Part shown: positions 48,301-54,635 of the stretch, piece after piece
How positions within the stretch are numbered: the stretch's first letter is position 1
How the letters are laid out: each line of letters starts with the position of its first letter
Assembly: GCA_900128395.1 (NCBI GenBank)
Contig: LT649237.1
Span: forward strand, 1 to 64,000
From: Stramenopiles sp. TOSAG23-2
Taxonomy: Eukaryota > Sar
DNA length: 64,000 bases
Reading direction: 5' to 3'
Position numbers and translations under genes: made by a program
Notes under the pieces: generated by a model
The model's input: the letters and a program-made list of their open reading frames with translations, nothing else
Databases searched by the model: none
Told to the model about the DNA's origin: nothing

Positions 48301-51300
48301 GCGCAATGCGGGAGATTATCAAATACGATTTGAATTTGAAATACGAAGACGCTCATCCGCAAAATTATTTTCTATTACTCCAGAAAATGGTGTTTTAGAT
48401 AGTGAAGGCGAAGTTCAAATTACATTGACGTTTAACTCGGAAGCTGAAGTTAACTTGAAAAACAATAAAGACATACGTTGTAGTATTTATGAACCAAAAA
48501 CTGATGAATTTTTTGAAAGCTTTGATCTTACAACAACAGTACGATCACTTTTCTCTACTTTCCGTTTACAACCATTACGTGGTGTCAATTTCAGTGCTGT
48601 GAAATTCGGACAAACCGTGACCCGCATGATTGAACTAAGGAATGACGGTGAATTTGATTTTGTTTTTAGAATTGTAGATGTAAAAGCAGATGACGTAAAA
48701 ATTGCCGATGAAAACAAAGAAGCGCAAGAAAAAGGCGAAGAAGCAGTTACAGAATTGAAAAAAGCAAGAGAAGATGAACAAAAATTATGGCTAAGCAATT
48801 TATTAAATCCGGATGATGTTCTGAATGATGCTCCTCTAAAAACTGGGCCATTTACGATTGAACCGGCGAATGGTGTTGTTCACCCTGGATCTACTGCGAG
48901 AGTGACGTTGAATTTTGATGCTGAGGGTAATCAATTGTACAGAACTCCACTTCGTTTTGATATTTCTGGCCGTGCGTCAACTAATGCATCTGGTCGTTCC
49001 TTTGAAGTCGTTGGGGAAAGTTGCATTCCTGGTATCGATACGAAAACATTCGAGTCAATATTTGAGGAACAGTCTGTTGTGCCACGCCTTGAATTCAATG
49101 AAGTGGAGATGGATGATCCAGATTACTTGGATGGACCAAAACGCATTGCTATGTTTGCTGAGGAAAATAAAATATTTTCATTTGGTGCTGTTGTACCATC
49201 TCAAGCCCCAAAATTGGGTGTCGCTGAACGTTTCAAAATTTCAAATCATAATAAAATCAAGTGCGTCGTAAATTTTGAGTTATCCATGCAAGGTGTGGAT
49301 GAAGGTAAGACAGCGGATGATGGTGCGGCGTTTAAAGTTCAACCGTCAAGTATTGAACTTCCTCCTCATGAACATCGTTACATAACAGTTTATTTCAAAC
49401 CAACTGAAATGCGATCGTACACGGCAGCGTTTGAAGCAAATGTTGAAGATGGTACAGAGCCGCAAACAAAACAGCTACGTTTTGATTTAACTGGGGAAGG
49501 TACTTTACCATGCGTCACTGTTGAAAATCCAACATCAGTTGATGCAGATGGAGCGTTGTTGATTGATTATTCAAGAGCTAGAGCTGGAAAATCGAAATCT
49601 CAAACCATAGTTTTGAGAAATGCAGGTACCGTCCCAGCAACTTTGTATTTTGATATGGAATTGAATAAAGCATTTTCTTTCCCATCAAGAGGACATTCAA
49701 TCACACTTCCACCTCGTGCAACTGAAACACACACGGTAATCTTCAGTCCACCAAATGCACAGGAAGAACCATTTGAAGGCATGATCAAAATGACTGTAAT
49801 GCAAAATGAATATGAATCTACTCGTATCCGTTTGCGTGGCGTCGGGTATTTGGAAGATTTATCCATAGAAGGTCTTCCAGGTGGTAGCTCAGATGAAATT
49901 GACTTTGGTCAATTAGATGTGCTTCCAAATGCAAACGGTAAACAAGTTAGTTTCTCCTTACAAAATGACCAAGCTGAAGTTCAGCGCTATGAATTTCCAG
50001 AACACGATGATTTCAAATTCGTACCATCTGTTGGTCATATTTATCCAGGCCAACGAGCGGAGATTATTGCCGAATTTCTTCCGGCTGCAGTACGTGCACT
50101 TAGTGCTGATATGGGTGAAGAAGGTGGAGAAGAAGCAGAGGAAACGCCATTTGAAGCAATTAAACATTCCAAGGTACCAATACAAATACAAGTCACTAAA
50201 ATTGAGCATAAAGGTAAAAAAGTTGGTGAAAAAGATGAAGAAGCCATTGCTGCAATGTCTGAGGAAGAAAAGGCAGCATACGAAGCAGCTATGGAAAAAG
50301 CACCTATGGAAACTGTGCCAGTATGGGATAATTCCCAAAGATCTGTTGTCTACAACGATGAAGGCGAAAAATCTGAAGAAATTGCACCAGAGCCAGAGCA
50401 TGAAGTATTAGGTGATGCAAAAGAAATTGTACTTAATGTAACAGGTTGTGCAGATGTCGTAAGGTACGAATGTGCGACTAATCAAATTGTTTTCCGTCCA
50501 ACAATGATGTTCCAAACAAGAGGTTATAAATTCACGGTTAATAATACGGGTGGCAACACAATATCTTATGATTGGGCATTAAAAAATAAAAATATCAAAG
50601 GAAGCACGTTGCAGCTAGGCAAAGCTGATCTGGATAAAGGTCCTGCATCTATTGATTGTCCATTTAAATTTACACCGCAACGTGGCAACATACAAGCTGG
50701 TGCAAGTGAAACATTTGTTGTAAGATTTGCACCTATGGAAGTGCCTGTTACGATGGGTGGCGTATTTAATTATGAAGCAAGGGCAAGTATTGAAAATTTG
50801 CCATTCGGTACTAACGATTTAATGCTTGATATTCGTGGTGCAGCACAGCGTCCGGTTTGTCACTTTGAATTACCTGGCTCGGATTATTTAGAAAGACGCC
50901 CTGCTGACATGCCAGGTCCAAGCGGCAATATTGGTCCATTAGATCCTTCCATTAAAGTTATTTTCTTTGAATCGTTGGGTACAAATATTAAAAATACACT
51001 TCGTTTCAAAGTTATTAATCCAACAAATATGGGATATGACTTCATGTGGGAAGCTATTGGAAATCCACATCCTGCATTTAATAATGCAATTAAGAGCGGT
51101 ACAGTGCTTCCAGGTAGACGACATGAGCAGATTTTTGAATACACACCTAGTAAAAATGATATTAGTGGTTTCCAAGAGTCATTTTTCAGATTCATGATCC
51201 CAAAACAGGGCGTGGATCAATTATTTTTGATTGCAGGTACAGTTGTAGATCCACGAGTAACATTAGACCGTACATTTGTTAACTTCGGTAGTATTTTACT

Positions 51301-54300
51301 TGGAAATCCAGGTACAGAAATTGTGAACTTTATTAACAGGGAAGATTTACCATTTGCATTTAATTTCGATCGCAATGTTCTTAGACCAAGAGGTGGCAAA
51401 ACGGTTATGTCAATTGAACCAATGAGTGGTGTAGTTCCGGCAAATTCGAAATTGCCATTGAAAATTGTGTTCGATCCAGCCGATGAAAAACCTGAAAATT
51501 TAAGTGTTAGCTGCTTAGTGCGTCGTAAACCAACAAAATTGTCATTAAATTTGAAAGGAGAGGGTGCTGGAGTACACGATACCTTGACATTGTTTGACGA
51601 TAGTAGTGAAGGTGATGATAATGGACTACCACAAGGTGTGGAATTAGCTCCAACTGGTGTGAACTACGTTGACTTTGGACAAGTACATATTAATGATACT
51701 GTTTACAAACGTGTTGTCATACATAACTCTGGCAAATTCAATTTAGATTTCCGATGGAAAAAACCAAAGAATCCTCAAGTCAAAATTGAACCGTTGCAAG
51801 GCATGGTGCGTATTGGGGATCGTCTTGAAGTTAAGATTTCATACCATCCAATCAATGAACAACCATTGGGTGGTATTAAATGTTCCTGTGATGTCGCTGG
51901 AACTCATAAATACAATTTAAGTATCAACGGTCGTGGTGCAAAACCAATGCTTGATTTCTCCTTTATTGAACACAACTTCGGCCCATGCTTTGTTCCTGAG
52001 CGTGGTGGTGCGCCAATGGCAGAAACGACTATGTTACGTTTAACCAATAACGAGTTTGAAAATGACGTTGCGTTTGATTGCTTATTCGAGAAAACGCCAC
52101 ATCTGGAAGTTAAAACCCAGCCGACCATGCTTCGTCCAAACGAATCTATTGATATTCCAATTATCTTTACAGCAAGAGAGGTGAAGCAATACAATGAGAT
52201 TATTAAATTTGAATTGAATGGTCTATACACAGTTAATGTGATAATTAAAGGAGAAGGTTGCTTATTGAAAGTAGAACTTGCAAACCCAACGCAGTCATTA
52301 GTTGCACTAGGATCCTTACGTGTTGGACAAGAAGCTACTAGAAAGGTATTGTTGGTGAATAAGTCAAAACGGGCAGCGTTATTTACGTTGGAAGATGTTG
52401 TTGAAGCTGGGCATGGGCGCTTGGAAGAAAGGGCTGTTACGTTCTTCCCTCGTGGAGAAGTATTAATAGGGGCCAGATCTAAAACAAACATAGAAATAAG
52501 ATTTAACCCATTGAAACGTTTATCTCCATTTAAAGAAGATTTGAACTTGTCTGTAGTTGGGAGTAAACGTAAACTTCTTACCATTACTGGATCATGTCAA
52601 GGAATTGAAGTTACATTGGAATCGGATGCTGTGCCATTTGGTAGTATTTGCGAAGGGTGCCGTATATCAAAGAAATTGCAGATGGAAAATTCAGGAGATC
52701 TTGGTACGAAATTCAAATGGGACAATAGCTCCTTCGGGCCAGACTTTTCCATTTCGCCAGCGGAAGGATTCCTTGCGCCACATTCTGGAGTGGTTTTTGA
52801 AGTTATGTTCCATCCTACACGTGTATTCGATGACTTTAGACGAGATCGACTTATGTGTATGGTTGACGGTGCCCCACCATTGTTTTTAACTTTATCTGGT
52901 GCATGTGAAAGACAGCCATCTGACAATATTAAAGAAATGGAATTCAATGCGCGTGTACGTGAAGTTGAGAAACAAAGCATCACAATTAATAATCCAACTA
53001 ATTCAACATGGGTTATTAAACCGGCAATTACAAATAATTATTGGAGTGGCGATACACATCTTCGTATTGAAGCCAAGTCAAGTGGTGATTATGAAATAGC
53101 ATATAAACCACTGACGATGACGCTACCTCAAACGAAAACGGAGACAAACGAGGAGGGTGAGGAAGTGACAAGTGAACCGTTCACTGTACGCCATGAAGGT
53201 TCAGTATTCTTTCCTTTACCAGATGGCACGGCATTGCTGTACAATTTACTTGGTACAGCGGATGAGCCGGCAGAGCAAGATAATTTCGAGAAAACTGCTG
53301 CAGCGAAGGAGAAAATGATATTCGAATTCCCAGTCAAGAATTGGTTAAAGAAAGCACAGCGATTCCGTGTAGAATGGGATGATGATAATGATAGATTCAG
53401 AGGTGGACAAACGTTGGATGTTCCTGCGAATGGTTTAAGAACTTATAAACTAAGTTTCTTTGGACTGAAAGAAGGAGAATCTTTTGAGACCAAAGTTACA
53501 TTTACTAATCCGGAGAGTGGCGAGTATGTATTTTACAACATCAAAGCAAATGTCACTGCGCCAATTATCATGGGTAAAGTGAAGATGAATGCACCTGTAC
53601 GGCAAACCATGCAGCATGTCTTGTCTATTGAAAATCCATTGTCGATGGATAAGGAAGTGACATTTGAGGAAGGTACATGGTGGACATGCGAGGATCCATG
53701 TGTACGTGTACGTCGTTTGGGTGAAATGACTGGAAATCCAGAGTGCAATTTCGAAGTTGAGTTCCGTCCACTTGTTGCTATTTCTGAACCTAAAGAGGTT
53801 AGATTAACCATACAATCGGTTGAGTTGGGCGATTATCACTATACATTGATATTGACTAGCGAAGCAGCTGCAAGTGAGCGCGCTTTGCAATTTAAGGCAT
53901 CACTCGGTTCATCCCATGTACAAACATTCCGCTTCAAAAATATGGTACAAGAGCCAACGGAATACAAATGTATTTGTGGTAATCCAGATGCATTTGAAAT
54001 GGAAGAGAAAATTATGGCACCAGCTGCCGAAGATTGGGAAGGAACGGATGTTGAAGTATCAATATCTTTCGAACCGATCGCGCTTGGAGAAGTTCGTGAC
54101 ACATTACGTATTGTATCCGATGTTGGTGGCGAATTCGTATGCTCGCTTTACGGAAATGGTGTTGCACCACGTCCACAAGGTCCATTTATGATCGCTCCAG
54201 GTGAAACCACATCCATTGAATTCAAAAACGTTTTCAACGAGGCTCGTGAATTTTCGTTTGTTGTCGATAATCCATTGTTTAGTGTTAATGTAGCATCACA

Positions 54301-54460
54301 AAAATTGGATGCAAATAAACCAATTACGTTGACAGTTAAATTTGAGGGTCCTAGTGAAGAAAACAAAGACGAAGCTGTTAGTGGAAAATTGTATGTGTCA
54401 TGTCCAGAGCTCAAAGAACTACCTCCATGGGTATATTACCTTAGTTCCAAAAGCACGTAA
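39389..54460 (+). CDS. HYDIN: HYDIN homologue, ciliary central-pair protein, single exon
   Basis: 5,023 residues in one unbroken frame, similar in length to animal HYDIN. The N-terminal part has the family signature PYPADLVFRNFEPFGTYHQR and VTEREKFAVPVRAIG. Dozens of ASH/MSP-type beta-sandwich domains follow throughout, each with a pattern like [IV]xFGxVxxG...NxGxxPxxF...F...PxxGxxxPGxxxx[IV]x[IV]xFxP. A basic then acidic segment lies at about residues 1930-2000. At about 2010-2180 is the HYDIN adenylate-kinase-like region (LALDVVFHGAPFTSSEDIAR); its P-loop lacks the GKT/GKS residues, so it is probably non-catalytic. A Glu-rich region spans about 2180-2450, and further ASH domains run to the C terminus. 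HYDIN sits in the C2b projection of the central apparatus and is needed for ciliary motility. Start ATG follows an A-rich leader. Confidence 0.97.
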   Translation: MSHSTTSKRKTLKSKSTRNNNSSKGPATDVPPHKNIPSHLKYPNYRKVDEATVLAMAEGTHSKSDLRKTKPSLMLKDLRATRDPAEDGELVRPAPPEILEFLNIEDYSAQKQCTVPLEYPLFQPYPADLVFRNFEPFGTYHQRLYFRNNDSFARRVRILSPDSPFFTVRPVFDDPSLAVPKNGKVAAGMEVCYIVTFRPREKRDYNYSLICVTEREKFAVPVRAIGTRACLDFPDNVEMGMAPVKHTATKTFLVRNVGEKATKFALSASQPFDVEPRNGFVAQGASIQVTVMFTPDVARSYEGEMTLEYENGQVAVVGLTGDAQNINVHLGSQIVEIDPAYISLSSQKTVKVYNRSGVPVQFSWKAFGATEEEQHERNRLHNELNRMEEMERRHLDSQHFEDEDGDEDDYSEDEGNNMPAAKRREIAALSRKYKHLRRAVQEDSLLFADENFSIEPIQGEVWANSELEFTITFSPEQAADYACVAFLSTTGREQCLPLKIQATGIGPQASFTYDVLDIGDVFVNSVHTYELVMENSGEIDAEYDLQPSDTPFGPKFKFSPESGKLAVGEAHKIEVSFCSEILGEFSEHFHYSLKGSQIPLSVHFKGHVVGPTFHFNVEDIDFGIVSYEFVNNRSLTLYNTSEIPMTYTLRVPQDGKFLQKEFDINPSSGTIVPDGKVDIQVDFISTTVRVYEMYLTVDVENVGEGLLSIPIKAECRLPDVTLGSEEIEYGSCFLRYPYVKTLELINDSDQKARYEFLPQEEHTMILGTYETEETKGTIDARSRVEVPITLTCEKLGKVNLPMFVKISGQERPPMNIALNANATGPNVILDQNDGINWGPTTCLIPSTRELKVTNDSLIPAPFRTFMKTQGSVFSVDLNEGMLAPGESVVLKITAKLDDTIVHKDQLQIIVHEGGNIIVPLVAKGEGTTLSCDDDISFIEYDYQFTSVTCEKRFFIKNLGRRAQDITWVNKTVKENDEKAQTEFIHAMREFKEKGDDKKKKKKRKAPVEPSPSTAVFTVEPETVTLKPNTGCEFSFYGNTPLTDNFLEELICEIKQGKEKNGRPMLSCKCHGIFINPVLEPSVKELSYVYTWRDGMPLTQQIQPITLRNVAELPLDFVLRTQLPFSIDTYEFKLMPNETTTVNVSFDPGYRDDRVSHVAESALTAVYRDHPKRDSIPLIGEINFPNLQFDYTTVDFGTVLNDTTQTVSVKVTNISKIDTDLSWTFEADEEAARKKATAARPYIPVNQVYDVLPIRSLLRPGETEVVEFAFYGHANRKFRTTAVGIVQGGPEYPVVLQGEASTIAHRMDQSYLDFGKVPYDVEDEVKEFNIINPGRVPFDYRLRLDELSRPDIIVAQPTSGRVYAGDKQKITIKFMPGVPDRIMEQVKVDIAHFEPILFPIYGHGIFTNVFVQLPREDADDEVWLATLEEARRAIEGAKNGETMENQPPLPPAIVPPSQDGSRPDTKQSTLTTGRKMIAQRGKDAGVENSGESGPPKTAPAMLAIPITSRKASVETVDEDQLPPAEKDEAIAIQNEANRIVFMRYLLKQLENNARAFDMENDGYEDDDGDDPFSDTKSKTSKTSKSNVQVPKLPIAVVEAPSKNAMSKAKPIETEDGGLLTVRSQFTPDFVLAKYVCDFGHVVAGTVRKKKFVVSNTGYLPVTFTIDSGGASSKGFHMDPEKVKNVPEGEDINFKVTFKSKRSRLGPIQVEVPIFLKDGPAIVLILKANVTIPDVSVTPEQGIDFGTVLLGRTKIINFQLKNLAPVPTTWSRAKQTKNAQDENYFICTPDVGTLAPGEAQNIQIHFTPTGNRSYEFKLPVKIVSNPRVKTIDLKGQGKELSIMFTPSRVSQVPVLPFADPTSVIVNAINENDYDVEFYSLDFDTQYGEEEKVLREIDEAIWTGHIHGDSVVKGLSNYNSTMVVEPRNVGGGLPEKVLESKARKERKQLRREKRAAREAKRKAREEAVKKAEEEGTDPPAEEEDAGEEENLDSTDDEQGEVGELEVEEIPPTKREEGLALDVVFHGAPFTSSEDIARKYANEMGFFPLNLDEVVQEAIDNNTLGGRAAKEKLGYSPEGEKPDEIEDYTLSNELLIAILRDRVNSRECGDGVVIVSLQSKYANEVEIAKAVKDALSTEAVVPALEEEGGGEKAEDAVEEPVEVPLLEQAVKDASKLKVKSGDLRLINFTSTSEDEFAEYINNRRLALIEASKEPEVVEEEGADTTEAEGEKEEKNDEEVPAEFDKDPFEELSEEDIMKMSDEERADYEKEKKKNDDMKAKEAREFASNLLIKLESTLKSVGEDLQKTDEEVAEMDEDAQAEYCKTRGKALYGSATQNVDEIKVTFGFVAEVETIEGEFVELSEEEVEALSEEEKTAYLAKKEALNAETAGEEKDEDDEDEEDEGEEKEEVENSEEKVEAKEGDAEETTEEATEEEEAKVEEKVEFVLNVLVGGESTEDSLYDDFSNVIPSPPEPPEFVLPIPDPIENQILIKPHERKQRRKINSFKIVTISKPFKIGETDTFKELSEEDIANLEDDAKANYEAEVQERQALKSASRWILPAKSQMSLAIEFASKQTGKSNSILDFEIVGNTRTFSVSADGVCAVPAINKQPMVVFTRRARGRPPIEKVHKRYVDGRSAYEFGPLLINKPRSLIDDIKAEFEGMDADAEEKVKVAQTMAMFDKLSKLDNADTLNISNSGVFDTRVDFTFKVGDNEAPSPFVVWPPFIELPQGETKQVSIWAFPETAELHEDTLVCSIQDNPAVETFPIACLGATPMIEIHGPWEKMQKEAKEEGEEGEDAPSGPIIDFDRLLLKRREAKDFSIKNTSSIPVAWRLKLSDNLMNRSEFEVGPREGVLAPEGVEYVTINFEAVEPFKFDAENIIIEYSDTEGGLPTVEEQEGGAEGRIESTNIDVRAEAYDIKFVIPEFGKTAPSKPGKKVEELVEPVSDEEMAELEGGVLNFGALRVFEQAEKTFTLRNAGDYQIRFEFEIRRRSSAKLFSITPENGVLDSEGEVQITLTFNSEAEVNLKNNKDIRCSIYEPKTDEFFESFDLTTTVRSLFSTFRLQPLRGVNFSAVKFGQTVTRMIELRNDGEFDFVFRIVDVKADDVKIADENKEAQEKGEEAVTELKKAREDEQKLWLSNLLNPDDVLNDAPLKTGPFTIEPANGVVHPGSTARVTLNFDAEGNQLYRTPLRFDISGRASTNASGRSFEVVGESCIPGIDTKTFESIFEEQSVVPRLEFNEVEMDDPDYLDGPKRIAMFAEENKIFSFGAVVPSQAPKLGVAERFKISNHNKIKCVVNFELSMQGVDEGKTADDGAAFKVQPSSIELPPHEHRYITVYFKPTEMRSYTAAFEANVEDGTEPQTKQLRFDLTGEGTLPCVTVENPTSVDADGALLIDYSRARAGKSKSQTIVLRNAGTVPATLYFDMELNKAFSFPSRGHSITLPPRATETHTVIFSPPNAQEEPFEGMIKMTVMQNEYESTRIRLRGVGYLEDLSIEGLPGGSSDEIDFGQLDVLPNANGKQVSFSLQNDQAEVQRYEFPEHDDFKFVPSVGHIYPGQRAEIIAEFLPAAVRALSADMGEEGGEEAEETPFEAIKHSKVPIQIQVTKIEHKGKKVGEKDEEAIAAMSEEEKAAYEAAMEKAPMETVPVWDNSQRSVVYNDEGEKSEEIAPEPEHEVLGDAKEIVLNVTGCADVVRYECATNQIVFRPTMMFQTRGYKFTVNNTGGNTISYDWALKNKNIKGSTLQLGKADLDKGPASIDCPFKFTPQRGNIQAGASETFVVRFAPMEVPVTMGGVFNYEARASIENLPFGTNDLMLDIRGAAQRPVCHFELPGSDYLERRPADMPGPSGNIGPLDPSIKVIFFESLGTNIKNTLRFKVINPTNMGYDFMWEAIGNPHPAFNNAIKSGTVLPGRRHEQIFEYTPSKNDISGFQESFFRFMIPKQGVDQLFLIAGTVVDPRVTLDRTFVNFGSILLGNPGTEIVNFINREDLPFAFNFDRNVLRPRGGKTVMSIEPMSGVVPANSKLPLKIVFDPADEKPENLSVSCLVRRKPTKLSLNLKGEGAGVHDTLTLFDDSSEGDDNGLPQGVELAPTGVNYVDFGQVHINDTVYKRVVIHNSGKFNLDFRWKKPKNPQVKIEPLQGMVRIGDRLEVKISYHPINEQPLGGIKCSCDVAGTHKYNLSINGRGAKPMLDFSFIEHNFGPCFVPERGGAPMAETTMLRLTNNEFENDVAFDCLFEKTPHLEVKTQPTMLRPNESIDIPIIFTAREVKQYNEIIKFELNGLYTVNVIIKGEGCLLKVELANPTQSLVALGSLRVGQEATRKVLLVNKSKRAALFTLEDVVEAGHGRLEERAVTFFPRGEVLIGARSKTNIEIRFNPLKRLSPFKEDLNLSVVGSKRKLLTITGSCQGIEVTLESDAVPFGSICEGCRISKKLQMENSGDLGTKFKWDNSSFGPDFSISPAEGFLAPHSGVVFEVMFHPTRVFDDFRRDRLMCMVDGAPPLFLTLSGACERQPSDNIKEMEFNARVREVEKQSITINNPTNSTWVIKPAITNNYWSGDTHLRIEAKSSGDYEIAYKPLTMTLPQTKTETNEEGEEVTSEPFTVRHEGSVFFPLPDGTALLYNLLGTADEPAEQDNFEKTAAAKEKMIFEFPVKNWLKKAQRFRVEWDDDNDRFRGGQTLDVPANGLRTYKLSFFGLKEGESFETKVTFTNPESGEYVFYNIKANVTAPIIMGKVKMNAPVRQTMQHVLSIENPLSMDKEVTFEEGTWWTCEDPCVRVRRLGEMTGNPECNFEVEFRPLVAISEPKEVRLTIQSVELGDYHYTLILTSEAAASERALQFKASLGSSHVQTFRFKNMVQEPTEYKCICGNPDAFEMEEKIMAPAAEDWEGTDVEVSISFEPIALGEVRDTLRIVSDVGGEFVCSLYGNGVAPRPQGPFMIAPGETTSIEFKNVFNEAREFSFVVDNPLFSVNVASQKLDANKPITLTVKFEGPSEENKDEAVSGKLYVSCPELKELPPWVYYLSSKST

Positions 54461-54558
54461 TAAGAGAGTTTTATATTAAAAAACTGGAGTGTAATGTAGT
54501 GTAAAAAAAATATATTTTTTACGAGTATATGCATATCTTCTCATGGTTAATATCTTTT

Positions 54559-54597
54559 ACGAAGCCGTATGTAACACGTATCATACGAACTTCATAT
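54559..54597. repeat. Inverted repeat between HYDIN and PH-domain gene 3' ends
   Basis: GAAG-C-CGTATG pairs with CATACG-AA-CTTC around a 10-base loop. It contains the same CATACGAA/TTCGTATG core as the hairpin at 33093-33128. Confidence 0.5.
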
Positions 54598-54635
54598 ATA
54601 TATGATTTATTTTCGCGCTTTCATCATTATTTTTT

